Shown here: positions 37,839 through 47,137 of the stretch, one piece after another
How positions within the stretch are numbered: the stretch's first letter is position 1
Layout of the letters: the number at the start of each line of letters is the position of its first letter
DNA from: Roseinatronobacter alkalisoli
Lineage (GTDB): Bacteria > Pseudomonadota > Alphaproteobacteria > Rhodobacterales > Rhodobacteraceae
Length of the DNA: 64,000 nt
Direction: 5' to 3'
Assembly: GCF_028745735.1 (NCBI RefSeq)
Contig: NZ_JAQZSM010000015.1
Location: forward strand, 49,070 to 113,069
Made by a program: the position numbers and the translations under genes
Notes under the pieces: model-generated
What the model saw: only the letters and a program-made list of their open reading frames with translations
Told to the model about the DNA's origin: nothing
Database searches by the model: none

Positions 37839-38372
37839 TCAGTTATCCAGCAATTCACGCGGCGGGGCCGATGGGGTGCGTGCGCCCGCACGGCGCCAGC
37901 GTTCCAGCTCGCTGTATTTATCCAGCCACATATGTTCATAGGCGCTGTGATAGACATTCACCGCAAAGACACGTTCCAGCAACCGCCCGCGATTGCGCTG
38001 GCGGTGCGCCAGATCTTCGGCGGCAAGCTGCGCGCGGATATCCGCATTGCGCCCGAAACGGCTGGCGTAATTGACGATCCCGCCATCCATGGCACCGGGG
38101 CTGACCGCAGCAGCGGGGTTGCCGCCAAGCGCGCGCGCGACATCTGCGCGCGGCTGCGGGTCCACACGGTTGGCACCACCCGGATTGGGCGCAGGCAACG
38201 CCGCCAGATCATCGGGCAGCTCCAGTGGCTTGGTGGGCAGGATAGCAAATTCATCAGGGCCGCGATTCTGCGCACCTGCGTGCATCAGAATGGGATCGCC
38301 ATCGCCCGAACAGGCCCCCAATGCCAGCACGGACACGCCAAGGGCTGCAAATATCACCTGCCTGACTGCCAT
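37839..38372 (-). CDS. DUF3035 lipoprotein
   Basis: 177-residue lipoprotein with lipobox LGAC (Cys21). The segment GPDEFAILPTKPLELPDDLAALP is the DUF3035 hallmark (quoted once, in full context residues about 38-60). Members include BamF, an alphaproteobacterial subunit of the outer-membrane barrel assembly machine; this is a possible but unproven role. Position after lspA, which processes lipoproteins, is the standard Rhodobacterales order. GAAGGGGG precedes ATG. Confidence 0.85.
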   Translation of the reverse strand: MAVRQVIFAALGVSVLALGACSGDGDPILMHAGAQNRGPDEFAILPTKPLELPDDLAALPAPNPGGANRVDPQPRADVARALGGNPAAAVSPGAMDGGIVNYASRFGRNADIRAQLAAEDLAHRQRNRGRLLERVFAVNVYHSAYEHMWLDKYSELERWRRAGARTPSAPPRELLDN

Positions 38373-38469
38373 TCCGGACCCCCTTCAATCCTACCATTCG
38401 CGCATGGTCTTAGCGCATTCCTATCACAACGTCACGCCCTGTCACGGTCCAGACGCGCAGATTCACGCC

Positions 38470-38958
38470 CTAACCTGCATCCTTGTGCTTTTCACCCCGG
38501 CCGGAAAACAGGATCAACCCGAAAGCACCGGCAAAAACCGCAATATCCGCAATGTTGAAAGAATACGGATTTTGCAGACCACAACAAGACATGTTGATGA
38601 AATCCGCCACCGCGCCCCAGCGCAGCCGGTCAATCACATTGCCCAGCGCGCCGCCGATCAGAAAACCGGCCGCAACCTGCATCCATTTGCGCGCGCCATC
38701 GCGGCGCACCCAGACCCAGACCCAGGCGCAGATGGCCAGCGCAAGCGCAACCAGAACCGCACGCGCCGCCCCGCTTCCGGAACTGAACAGCCCGAAATTT
38801 ATGCCGGTATTCCACGCCATTGCAAAATTCAGGAACGGGTCAAACACCGGAATGAACAGGCGCTGGTCCAGCCCCATCACATCCACAACCGCCCATTTGC
38901 TGGCCTGATCGGCCACCAGAACGGTTGCAGCAACTCCGATTGCAATGCGCATACCCAT
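38470..38958 (-). CDS. lspA: Lipoprotein signal peptidase (signal peptidase II)
   Basis: Cleaves the signal peptide of prolipoproteins in the inner membrane. 162 residues from ATG 38958 after AAGGGA; a longer frame begins inside purH. Four membrane helices and the conserved motifs AWNTGINFGLF, GGALGNVIDRLRWGAVADF and FNIADIAV are seen. The catalytic aspartates are Asp119 and Asp138, with the usual 19-residue spacing. It starts seven bases after the purH stop. Confidence 0.94.
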   Translation of the reverse strand: MGMRIAIGVAATVLVADQASKWAVVDVMGLDQRLFIPVFDPFLNFAMAWNTGINFGLFSSGSGAARAVLVALALAICAWVWVWVRRDGARKWMQVAAGFLIGGALGNVIDRLRWGAVADFINMSCCGLQNPYSFNIADIAVFAGAFGLILFSGRGEKHKDAG

Positions 38959-38965
38959 GTGTCCC

Positions 38966-40555
38966 TTAATGCCGGAAATGACGCTGGCCGGTGAAAACCA
39001 TCGCAAGGCCCGCTTCATCCGCAGCGGCGATCACTTCGTCATCGCGCATCGACCCGCCGGGCTGGATGATGGCGCGCGCGCCTGCGGCAGCGGCACTCAG
39101 CAGCCCGTCGGCAAAGGGAAAGAACGCGTCCGATGCGACAACCGACCCTTTGGTCGGTGCGGCATCCAGCCCCAGAACCTCTGCCATGTCCTGCGCCTTG
39201 CGCGCGGCGATGCGGGTGGAATCCACCCTGCTCATCTGGCCTGCCCCCACGCCCACTGTCGCACCGTCCTTCACATAGACGATGGCATTGGATTTGACAT
39301 GCTTGGCCACTTTCCACGCGAACAGCAGATCGGCCAATTCCGCATCCGTGGGTGCGCGTTTTGTGACCACCTTCAGGTCATTCAGACCAATCATGCCATT
39401 GTCGCGGTCCTGCACCAGAAACCCGCCTGACACCTGCTTGAACGCAAGCCCGCCAAGGCCCGGATTGGCCAGCCCTTTGGTGGTCAGCAGGCGCAGGTTC
39501 TTTTTCGTGGCGAAATGATCAATCGCGGCCTGATCAGCGGCAGGTGCGATCACAACTTCGGTGAAAATACCGGTGATTGCCCTGGCGGTGTCCAGATCCA
39601 GCTTCATGTTCAGCGCGATGATACCGCCGAAGGCCGATGTCCGGTCACAGTCATAGGCGCGGCTATAGGCTTCGGCCAATGTCGCCCCGCGCGCCACACC
39701 GCAAGGATTCGCATGCTTGATGATGGCGCAGGCCGGACCATCAGATGGCAGGAATTCCGACACCAGTTCGAACGCCGCATCGGTGTCGTTGATGTTGTTA
39801 TAGCTTAGTTCCTTGCCCTGATGCTGGGTCGCGCTGGCCACGCCCGGACGGTCGGACCCGTCGCGGTAAAATGCCGCGCCCTGATGGGGGTTTTCGCCGT
39901 AACGCAGCGTTTGCGCCAATGTGCCCGCAAAAGCACGGCGGCGCGGCGCCGCATCATCAATCGCGCCCGCCATCCAAGTGGACACTGCCGCGTCATAGGC
40001 CGCTGTGCGCGCATAGGCGCGCTGCGCCTGTTTGCGCCGGAAGGTCAGCCGCGTCTTGCCGTCCTGCGCGTCCAGTTCCGACAGCAGCGGCATGTAATCT
40101 TCGGGGTCCGTCACAACGGTCACGAAATCATGGTTCTTGGCGGCGGCGCGAATCATCGCGGGGCCGCCAATGTCGATATTTTCAATCGCTTCGGCATAAT
40201 CCGCGCCGCGTGCGACAGTCGCTTCAAACGGATAGAGGTTCACCACCAGCAGATCGATCGCCTTGATCCCATGTGCGACCATCGCGCCGACATGCGCTTC
40301 GTCATTGCGCAGCGCCAGCAACCCGCCATGCACGCCCGGATGCAGGGTTTTCACGCGCCCGTCCATCATTTCGGGAAATCCTGTCAGTTCCGACACATCC
40401 TGCACTGCAAGCCCGGCTTCGCGCAGCGCACGCGCCGTGCCACCAGTGGATACCAGTTCCACCTTGCGCGCGGCCAGCGCCTTGGCCAGATCAATCAGGC
40501 CGGTCTTGTCGGAAACGGAAATCAGTGCGCGTTTCAGCGGGGCAAGGTCAGTCAT
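38966..40555 (-). CDS. purH: Bifunctional AICAR transformylase / IMP cyclohydrolase
   Basis: Catalyses the last two steps of IMP synthesis. 529 residues from ATG 40555 with AAGGA upstream; an ATG four codons earlier is possible. The N-terminal MGS-type cyclohydrolase domain has [22 protein letters not shown] and [10 protein letters not shown]; the C-terminal transformylase domain has the Lys-His pair in [12 protein letters not shown] and ends GQRHFRH, typical of PurH. In the rsmB-heparinase-purH-lspA transcript. Confidence 0.96.
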   Translation of the reverse strand: MTDLAPLKRALISVSDKTGLIDLAKALAARKVELVSTGGTARALREAGLAVQDVSELTGFPEMMDGRVKTLHPGVHGGLLALRNDEAHVGAMVAHGIKAIDLLVVNLYPFEATVARGADYAEAIENIDIGGPAMIRAAAKNHDFVTVVTDPEDYMPLLSELDAQDGKTRLTFRRKQAQRAYARTAAYDAAVSTWMAGAIDDAAPRRRAFAGTLAQTLRYGENPHQGAAFYRDGSDRPGVASATQHQGKELSYNNINDTDAAFELVSEFLPSDGPACAIIKHANPCGVARGATLAEAYSRAYDCDRTSAFGGIIALNMKLDLDTARAITGIFTEVVIAPAADQAAIDHFATKKNLRLLTTKGLANPGLGGLAFKQVSGGFLVQDRDNGMIGLNDLKVVTKRAPTDAELADLLFAWKVAKHVKSNAIVYVKDGATVGVGAGQMSRVDSTRIAARKAQDMAEVLGLDAAPTKGSVVASDAFFPFADGLLSAAAAGARAIIQPGGSMRDDEVIAAADEAGLAMVFTGQRHFRH

Positions 40556-40580
40556 GGGAAAAGGCATCCTTGGTCAGATC

Positions 40581-42287
40581 TTAAAGTTCGGGCACAGCCA
40601 GCGGGTTTTCCTGCATAGTATCGCGCAGGGCAAGGGGGGTGTCCTGCGCTTTGGCAAGAACCCAGTTCACCTGGCTGGTATAGCCTTGCGCGCGCAAGGA
40701 CAACACGATCTGAAGGCTGGCGCGCGGTTTCAGGCGGGCTTTTTCCAGATAGACCGATGGCGCAAGTGTCAGCGCATGACCTTCGGCACGAAATACCCAG
40801 ATTTCCCCCGACCGCAGCATGATGGACACGGCCGTGCCGTTCATGTCCACCGATGCTTCGACTTCGGGATGCAGATGAAAGCGCAGGCTATAGGCAATGC
40901 CCGCGCCGCGCGTGCGCACCAGCACATCATCAAAGCGCTTGCGCGCTGTGCGCCCGCCGGAAATCAGCATATCTTCGCCGCTCAGCACCCGGCCATCTGC
41001 CGACAGGTCCAGAAAGCGCGTATGTTCCAGACCGTGGCTGTCAATATAGCCATCATGCGACAGCGCGACCGCGCGCGAATAGGATGTGTGGCGAAATTCG
41101 CACCCGACATGGCGCGGCCCGTCAGTCAGTTTCAGCCGGTTACGGTCTGTGCCGGTAAACCGCGCAGAGGAATAGCCGTCAATCGACAGCGTTGAATGCG
41201 ACGCACTGGCGCGGCTGGCGCGCTGCCAGTCCACGCCCAGACTGGTGCCATCGCCACAGGACACAATGACCGGACGCCGGTTCGATGTCAGCTCAAACGC
41301 CAGAGTCGAGGCATGCGCCTGCGACGGCGCGGCAACAACCGGCGGCGGTGCCGCGTCAACAAGGACAGTGCTGCGCCCTGCAGCAAGCCGCGCAAAGCCC
41401 ATGACCGGCCCTGCCCCGCTGCCTGCAACCGGATTGCGATACAGCGCATCATGCATGGCCAGCGCCGCGACCAGATCGGCCTCATTCCCGCGCCCGCCAC
41501 CGTGAAACCGCGCCAGCCCGCCATCGGCATGCCGCAGCGCGCGCAAGGCACGCCCCAGCCGCGACAGCAAATCCAGCATACCGGCATCAGGCGCGCGGCC
41601 CAGGTCATCCAGTGTCTGCGCGGTCCATGACAACAGCACGAATATCTGCAACAGGTCTTCGGGGCTGCGCGTCGCGATACCCCCGTCATTGTCAATCTGG
41701 CGGTTGCAATCGGCCAGCAATGCCTTTGCAGTCGGGTCTATGCGCCGTTCCCACCCTTCCAGCGACAAGGCCGCGAACAACAACCCCGTATGCGCCGCAA
41801 TCCGGGGCAGTCCCGGCGCTGCGCGCCCCGCACGGCGGACCAAAAAACCGGCATGATGGGCAAGCGCGCGCAGGAACCTGTCCTGAAAGGGTTTTTCCTG
41901 CCCCTGCATCAGCAGGACAGCATGTGACAACCAGTTCAGCAACCGGCGCCCGGCCACACCCGGCACCCAGCCCGGCCCCTGCCCGCGCCCGAATTGTGCC
42001 AGCCAGTCCGCCAGCCCCTTTTGCGCCAGTTTGCGGGCCTGCTGGTCCCCGACCGCAGCCAGATCATTCAGCCAGTCAAACCCGTGCAGCGCATCCACCG
42101 CATCTGCGGTTGTTGCGCGAAATGGCACCGCGTCACCGGATTTCAGCAATTCCCCCGCCATCAGGAAATTGCCTGCAAGCATCTGCTTGCCGCGTGCAAA
42201 CTGGCCGGTGCCACGCGGTTGCGGCTGCGCGACCAATGCGGTCACAGGCTGCCCCCGCGCCAGCAACAGTGCAGCAAGGCGATCCAT
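40581..42287 (-). CDS. Heparinase II/III family protein
   Basis: 568-residue protein. The N-terminal helical barrel contains FDWLNDLAAVGD, the middle the (alpha/alpha) toroid of polysaccharide lyases, and the C-terminal beta-sandwich begins near FELTSNRRPVIVSCG with SHSTLSIDG. The family cleaves acidic polysaccharides, but this conserved alphaproteobacterial member between rsmB and purH has no known substrate; a cell-envelope role is plausible. ATG 42287 follows AGGTGGGA; a longer upstream frame is unlikely to be translated. Confidence 0.85.
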   Translation of the reverse strand: MDRLAALLLARGQPVTALVAQPQPRGTGQFARGKQMLAGNFLMAGELLKSGDAVPFRATTADAVDALHGFDWLNDLAAVGDQQARKLAQKGLADWLAQFGRGQGPGWVPGVAGRRLLNWLSHAVLLMQGQEKPFQDRFLRALAHHAGFLVRRAGRAAPGLPRIAAHTGLLFAALSLEGWERRIDPTAKALLADCNRQIDNDGGIATRSPEDLLQIFVLLSWTAQTLDDLGRAPDAGMLDLLSRLGRALRALRHADGGLARFHGGGRGNEADLVAALAMHDALYRNPVAGSGAGPVMGFARLAAGRSTVLVDAAPPPVVAAPSQAHASTLAFELTSNRRPVIVSCGDGTSLGVDWQRASRASASHSTLSIDGYSSARFTGTDRNRLKLTDGPRHVGCEFRHTSYSRAVALSHDGYIDSHGLEHTRFLDLSADGRVLSGEDMLISGGRTARKRFDDVLVRTRGAGIAYSLRFHLHPEVEASVDMNGTAVSIMLRSGEIWVFRAEGHALTLAPSVYLEKARLKPRASLQIVLSLRAQGYTSQVNWVLAKAQDTPLALRDTMQENPLAVPEL

Positions 42288-42450
42288 CATTCCCACCTGT
42301 AGGGTACCTGTCGTGGAATACTGCGTCACTGGGAACCGGACCTGTCTGGAATCATGATCTGAATTCGGTGGGGTTTGTTGCAGCGCAGAATAGCCATAAG
42401 CGGCAGTATTGTCAGCCCTTGCGCGCAAGTCTTGCGGGTGGGAAGGCAAA

Positions 42451-43728
42451 TTACCCCATATGTTGCAAAACTATCATATAGAACCCGTCAATCCCGCCAG
42501 AGTCCGGCCAGTAGTCCGGGCGGGTGCGTATTCCACCTTCGGGCGTGCGCCAGTCATCCGGCAGACCGGGCAGGCAGACCCGTTGCGCCTGAACCCGGTG
42601 GCGGGCCATGGCCGCGCTGGCCTGTGCCTCGCCTTCGTCTGGCAGCAGCGAACAGGTGCAGTACACCACGCGCCCGCCTGCGCGCAAAAGCCCCTGCGCC
42701 GGGTCCAGCACGCGGTCCAGAAGCTGTGCTTGCAAGGCACACAGCGCCTTGACATCCGCACGGTTGCGCAAATGCGGCAATTCCGGGTGGCGGCGTATGG
42801 TGCCCGTGGCCGAACAGGGCGCATCCAGCAAAATGGCGTCAAACGGGCTGTCAGGGGTCCAGTGCAGCGCATCGCCCTGCACCACTGCCGCATCCAGCCC
42901 GGTGCGCGCCAGATTTTCGTGCAGCCGCCCCAGCCGTGGGCCGGACATGTCCAGCGCGGTCACTTTGGCCCCGGCGGCGGCAAGCTGCATGGTCTTGCCC
43001 CCCGGTGCGGCGCATATATCCAGCACGGACGCGCCCTGCACCTGCCCCAACAGGCGCGCAGGCAGGCTGGCTGCGGCGTCCTGCACCCACCATGCGCCGC
43101 TGTCATAGCCCGGCAGGGCGCTGACCTGCCCCGCGTGGTGCAGGCGCAGGGTTCCGGTGGGCAGGGCCTGCCCCGCCAGCCCTGTGGGTGGTTCCGCACC
43201 ATCGCGCAGGGTCAGGTCCAGCGGCGCGGGGTGTTGATGCGCAGCCTCGATCGCCTGGGTTACCGGATTGCCATAGGCGTTTTGCAGCGCACCGCGCAGC
43301 CATGCAGGCAGGCGCGGCACAGGGGTTTGCGCCCAGTCCTGCGCGCTGTGCTGCGCCATCTGGCGCAGGACCGCATTCACCAGCCCGGTCAGCTTGGGTT
43401 CCCCCGCCCAGCCCCGCGTCAGCGCCACGGCATCATTGATAACCCCATGCGCAGCTGCGCCAAGGCCCAGCATTTCCACTGTCGCCAGACGCAGCACCCA
43501 CAACACGCGGTCGGGCGGGGTTTTGCGCAAGGCGCGGCGCAGCAGATGGTCAGCCCGGTCCATCTGGCGCAACCCTTCCTGCGCCAGCCGCGCGGCGCGC
43601 GCGCGCGCCTCCGGCGGCAGGGTGGCAAGACCACCCTGTGCATCCGACAGGCTGCGGCGGTGTTCGAATACGGTGTGTATCAGGTCCAGCGCGGCGGCGC
43701 GCGGTGCAAGTGTGGCGGATTGGGGCAT
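42451..43728 (-). CDS. rsmB: 16S rRNA (cytosine-967-C5)-methyltransferase RsmB
   Basis: Methylates C967 of 16S rRNA. 425 residues from ATG 43728. An N-terminal NusB-like RNA-binding domain (about 1-140) is followed by a Rossmann methyltransferase with SAM motif LDICAAPGGKT, the catalytic-release cysteine in DAPCSATGTIRRHP and the nucleophile cysteine in YCTCSLLPDEGE. First gene of the leftward block; divergent from the DUF1674 gene with about 50 bases between. Confidence 0.94.
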   Translation of the reverse strand: MPQSATLAPRAAALDLIHTVFEHRRSLSDAQGGLATLPPEARARAARLAQEGLRQMDRADHLLRRALRKTPPDRVLWVLRLATVEMLGLGAAAHGVINDAVALTRGWAGEPKLTGLVNAVLRQMAQHSAQDWAQTPVPRLPAWLRGALQNAYGNPVTQAIEAAHQHPAPLDLTLRDGAEPPTGLAGQALPTGTLRLHHAGQVSALPGYDSGAWWVQDAAASLPARLLGQVQGASVLDICAAPGGKTMQLAAAGAKVTALDMSGPRLGRLHENLARTGLDAAVVQGDALHWTPDSPFDAILLDAPCSATGTIRRHPELPHLRNRADVKALCALQAQLLDRVLDPAQGLLRAGGRVVYCTCSLLPDEGEAQASAAMARHRVQAQRVCLPGLPDDWRTPEGGIRTRPDYWPDSGGIDGFYMIVLQHMG

Positions 43729-43777
43729 GAAGGTTTCTTGTCCTTTGATACAATCGGGGTATATCAGAGGAAGTGAT

Positions 43778-44008
43778 ATGACAAGCAGGCCCCATATGCT
43801 CCCGATTGACCCAGAAACCCCCGATCTGACCGAAGCAGAACGCCGCGCAGCCCTGCCGGATGCGGCGCAACGTGCGCTGGCCGAAGCTGAAGCGCGCCGC
43901 GCCGCAACCCCGGACCCCGACCGCCCGCGCGAGTTGGGCGGGCGCAAGGGGCCTGAACCCGTGCGCTATGGCGACTGGGAGAAGAAGGGAATCGCGGTCG
44001 ATTTCTGA
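43778..44008 (+). CDS. DUF1674 protein (succinate dehydrogenase assembly factor 4-like)
   Basis: 76-residue protein ending in GGRKGPEPVRYGDWEKKGI-AVDF, the hallmark of DUF1674/SDHAF4, which in mitochondria protects flavinylated SdhA during complex II assembly. A charged, Ala-rich N-terminal half precedes the motif. ATG 43778 follows GAGGAAG. Although short, the signature makes it secure. Followed by repeat copy E. Confidence 0.88.
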   Translation: MTSRPHMLPIDPETPDLTEAERRAALPDAAQRALAEAEARRAATPDPDRPRELGGRKGPEPVRYGDWEKKGIAVDF

Positions 44009-44588
44009 GGGGTCGTTCAGGAATCAGCGTCAGGCATGGCGGATGGTTTTTTTCTGGAATCATGGCTCGATCAGACCGAATGCTGAGATATTATTACGGA
44101 TGAGGTTCGCCTGATGCGGGCAACTGCGGGCTTCCCAAAGGCGCGGAGCAAAGGCCGAAGGCTGGCCCACGCTATCGGCGGGCCGTCCCGCGGCCTGCCG
44201 GGTACGCCAGCGACACATCAAGCCTTGAATGCCGGAGTATGCCGCCTGCATAAAGTGAACTTCTCCGGGCGTGGGACCGGCAGTCCCCGGCCCGACCTGT
44301 GGCGCGGGCTTTGTGCATGTTTCACACCCCGTTTCAGGCTGGAGCAGCGATAAACCTTGCAGTTTCCCCACTGTATGAGAATGCTCCCGACACCTGCCTC
44401 TCCCGTTTCGGGAGCACATCCATCTGCGGGGCGCATCCCCGCTTTCTGCCCGGCCGCGCGGACATGCCGCCATCCGGGCAGGAAACGAAGCGCCATACCA
44501 CAAGAAAGCCCCTCAGCGGCTCCGGCAAGGTAAGACCCCAGACCGGCATTCCCGCCGCAGGGCAGTCAGGGCCGGACCTGCGCGCGGG
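44009..44588. other. Gene-free spacer with repeat copy E
   Basis: 580 bases between convergent DUF1674 and rpoH genes. It contains repeat copy E (44137-44310) and, nearer rpoH, a short hairpin CTCCCGTTTCGGGAG at about 44399-44413. No coding region was recognised in the remaining 260 bases. Confidence 0.7.
44137..44310. repeat. Palindromic dispersed repeat, copy E (opposite orientation)
   Basis: Reverse-oriented copy of the family. Its left end matches the AAAGGCGCGGAGCAAAGGCC arm of copy A; the inner stem and centre (TGCATAAAGTGAACTTC on this strand) are conserved. The far outer arm (GGCGCGGGCTTTGTGC) is degenerate. Between convergent genes. Confidence 0.87.
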
Positions 44589-45485
44589 TCAGTTGACCGG
44601 AACCACGATTCCCTTGTCGCGCGCCAGAGTGCGCATGCGCGCCTGCAGTTTTTCAAAGGCGCGCACTTCGATCTGGCGAATGCGTTCGCGGCTGACGTCA
44701 AATTGCTGCGACAGATCTTCCAGCGTGACGGGTTCTTCGCTCAGCCGACGCGCGGTCAGGATATCGCGTTCACGGTCATTCAGCGCATCCATCGCCTCCA
44801 GCAGCAATTCACGGCGCAATTCCAGTTCATCGCGTTCGGCGTAATCCTCGGCCTGATTGGCGTCTTCATCTTCCAGCCAGTCCTGCCAGCTGGATGCCCC
44901 CTCCTCGCTGCCCATGGTCGCGTTCAGCGAACTGTCCCCGCCCGACAGGCGGCGATTCATGGCGATCACTTCGCCTTCGGACACATTCAGATCGCGCGCA
45001 ATCTGGGCCACGTTTTCGGGGCGCAGGTCGCCGTCTTCCAGCGCGCCGATCTTGGATTTCGCCTTGCGCAGGTTGAAAAACAACTTTTTCTGCGCACTGG
45101 TGGTGCCCAGTTTGACCAGCGACCATGACCGCAGGACATATTCCTGAATGCTGGCGCGGATCCACCACATGGCATAGGTGGCCAGCCGGAACCCCTTGTC
45201 CGGGTCAAAGCGTTTGACCGCCTGCATCAGCCCGACATTCGCTTCGGATATGACTTCGGCCTGCGGCAGGCCATAGCCGCGATACCCCATGGCGATTTTT
45301 GCCGCCAGACGCAGATGGCTGGTGACCAGCTTGTGCGCCGCTTCCGTATCCTGATGGTCCACCCAGCGCTTGGCCAGCATGAATTCCTCTTCCGGTTCCA
45401 GCATGGGAAAACGGCGGATTTCCTGCATGTAACGGTTTAGCCCCTGTTCCGGGCTGGGTGCTGGAAGATTGGCATAGCTGCTCAT
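44589..45485 (-). CDS. rpoH: RNA polymerase sigma-32-type factor RpoH
   Basis: Alternative sigma factor for heat-shock and related stress promoters. 298 residues from ATG 45485 after AAGGGG. Region 2 (ANVGLMQAVKRFDPDKGFRL, ATYAMWWIRASIQEY), the RpoH box QKKLFFNLRKAKSK and region 4.2 helix-turn-helix ([19 protein letters not shown]) are all seen. Rhodobacterales often carry two RpoH paralogues; which one this is cannot be told. Leftward, downstream of rluD. Confidence 0.94.
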   Translation of the reverse strand: MSSYANLPAPSPEQGLNRYMQEIRRFPMLEPEEEFMLAKRWVDHQDTEAAHKLVTSHLRLAAKIAMGYRGYGLPQAEVISEANVGLMQAVKRFDPDKGFRLATYAMWWIRASIQEYVLRSWSLVKLGTTSAQKKLFFNLRKAKSKIGALEDGDLRPENVAQIARDLNVSEGEVIAMNRRLSGGDSSLNATMGSEEGASSWQDWLEDEDANQAEDYAERDELELRRELLLEAMDALNDRERDILTARRLSEEPVTLEDLSQQFDVSRERIRQIEVRAFEKLQARMRTLARDKGIVVPVN

Positions 45486-45604
45486 GAACATCCCCTTGTC
45501 GCGACCGGTTGCAGATATGCGTGACACCATGAAGTTTCAAGCAAACCTGCGTCAAAATCATTTCTATCAGGTAAACGCACCGGCACGAGAGTTTGAAACA
45601 CTCC

Positions 45605-46663
45605 TCACCTGCTTGTGTCATCCGGTGATGTCTGCAACGCATCCAGCAGGGCGGCAAAATCATCCGGCAGGGGGGCTGCAAATTCCAGCGCATCCCCCGT
45701 GACCGGATGCACGAAACCCAGTGTCGCCGCGTGCAGGGCCTGTCGTGGAAATGCGCTGCAGGCGTCAATCGCGCGCGCGCTAAGGGCCTTGGGCGACAAT
45801 TTGCGCCGCCCGCCCCCATAGACGGGATCGCCCACCAGCGCATGCCCGGCATGGGTCATATGCACACGGATCTGATGTGTGCGGCCGGTTTCCAGCCAGC
45901 ATTCCACCAGCGCCAGTTGCGCAGGTGTGCCGAACGCCTGCAGCACACGCGCACGGGTCACCGCATGCCGCCCGCCGGACCAGATAACCGCCTGACGCTG
46001 CCGGTCAGTGCGATGGCGCGCAAGCTGGCTGGTGATCTTCATGATATTCGCGGATTCAAAACTGACGCCGCGCGCGCCGCGCAGGCGCGGATCGCCCGCA
46101 TCCGGACAGCCATAGACCAGCGCCAGATAACGCCGGTTCACCGTATGGCGTTCAAATTGCGTGGCCAGCCCATGATGGGCGCGGTCGGTTTTGGCCACCA
46201 CCAGCAGCCCGCTTGTGTCCTTGTCGATGCGGTGGACAATTCCGGGGCGTTTTTCGCCACCAATCCCCGACAGGCTGTCACCGCAATGATGCAGCAATGC
46301 GTTCACAAGCGTCTGGTCGGGAGAACCGGGTGCGGGATGCACCACCATGCCCGCGGGTTTGTTGATGACAATCAGATCATCATCTTCATACAGCACATCC
46401 AGCGTGATGTCCTGCGCAACAGTCGCAATTTCCGCGCCATGCGTGACGCGCAACGTCAACACATCGCCTTCGGCAACCTGCGCGCGCGGGCTGTCCAGCA
46501 CCACACCGTCGCGGCTGACCGCGCCATCGGCGATCATGCGCATAAGGCGCGACCGCGACAGCGCGGCTTGCTCTGGCACATCGCGGGCCAAGGCTTTATC
46601 AAGGCGCGCAGGCGGCTGCGGCCCGATGATGACATTCAATTCTGTGAAAGGCGTTTCTGCCAT
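45605..46663 (-). CDS. rluD: Ribosomal large subunit pseudouridine synthase (RluA/RluD family)
   Basis: Isomerises uridines in 23S rRNA. 352 residues. An N-terminal S4 RNA-binding domain (about 15-75) precedes the catalytic core with the aspartate in GIVHRIDKDTSGLLVVAK, and later LETGRTHQIRVHM and HALVGDPVYGG. RluD-type is inferred from the S4 domain; RluC-like specificity is possible. Its ATG (46661-46663) overlaps the divergent ATG of the next gene within CATG. Confidence 0.9.
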   Translation of the reverse strand: MAETPFTELNVIIGPQPPARLDKALARDVPEQAALSRSRLMRMIADGAVSRDGVVLDSPRAQVAEGDVLTLRVTHGAEIATVAQDITLDVLYEDDDLIVINKPAGMVVHPAPGSPDQTLVNALLHHCGDSLSGIGGEKRPGIVHRIDKDTSGLLVVAKTDRAHHGLATQFERHTVNRRYLALVYGCPDAGDPRLRGARGVSFESANIMKITSQLARHRTDRQRQAVIWSGGRHAVTRARVLQAFGTPAQLALVECWLETGRTHQIRVHMTHAGHALVGDPVYGGGRRKLSPKALSARAIDACSAFPRQALHAATLGFVHPVTGDALEFAAPLPDDFAALLDALQTSPDDTSR

Positions 46664-46982
46664 GACCCTGCCCCCGGACATGCCCCCGCCAGAGGGGCAA
46701 TCCCCCGACGTGCGTTTGGTCAAACGACTGGTTGTCGTGCTGACCAGTGTGATGATCCTTGGCGTCATAGTCATCATTGGACTGCTTGTCACCCAGATAG
46801 CCCGCGCCCCTGCACCCATCGGGTTGCCCGACAGCATTTCCCTGCCCGAAGGCGCACGCGCGCAGGCCGTCACCCTGTCGCGGGACTGGGTTCTGGTACT
46901 GACCGAAGACCAGACCTTGCTGGTGTTTGAACGGCGCAGCGGCGCGTTATCCAGGCAGATGGACCTGCAGGATGAACATTAA
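46662..46982 (+). CDS. Small single-pass membrane protein
   Basis: 106-residue protein with one strong membrane helix (about 24-46), a short proline-rich cytoplasmic N-terminus and a periplasmic tail containing SRDWVLVLTEDQTLLVFERRSG, which looks like a short beta-rich domain. It resembles a conserved Rhodobacterales protein found beside rluD (probably DUF6476). Function unknown. The start codon overlaps that of rluD on the opposite strand. Confidence 0.8.
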   Translation: MTLPPDMPPPEGQSPDVRLVKRLVVVLTSVMILGVIVIIGLLVTQIARAPAPIGLPDSISLPEGARAQAVTLSRDWVLVLTEDQTLLVFERRSGALSRQMDLQDEH

Positions 46983-47137
46983 GATCTGTCCATAATATAC
47001 TGATTTTATATCGTATTTTTAGGTTATATTTTGGATTGTTCATCCTGGCAGAAACCGATTGTTTCCAATTTGGATTATTGTGGGAATTAAGTCTTCGTTT
47101 ACAACCGCATGTTATACGATTGTTTATGAGGTAAAAC
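46983..47137 (+). promoter_or_regulatory. AT-rich upstream region of the coiled-coil protein gene
   Basis: About 155 bases that are far richer in A and T than the flanking genes, ending in GAGG before the ATG. It must contain the promoter of the next gene, but no clear -35/-10 pair was chosen. High AT content suggests strong or nucleoid-protein-regulated expression. Confidence 0.45.
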
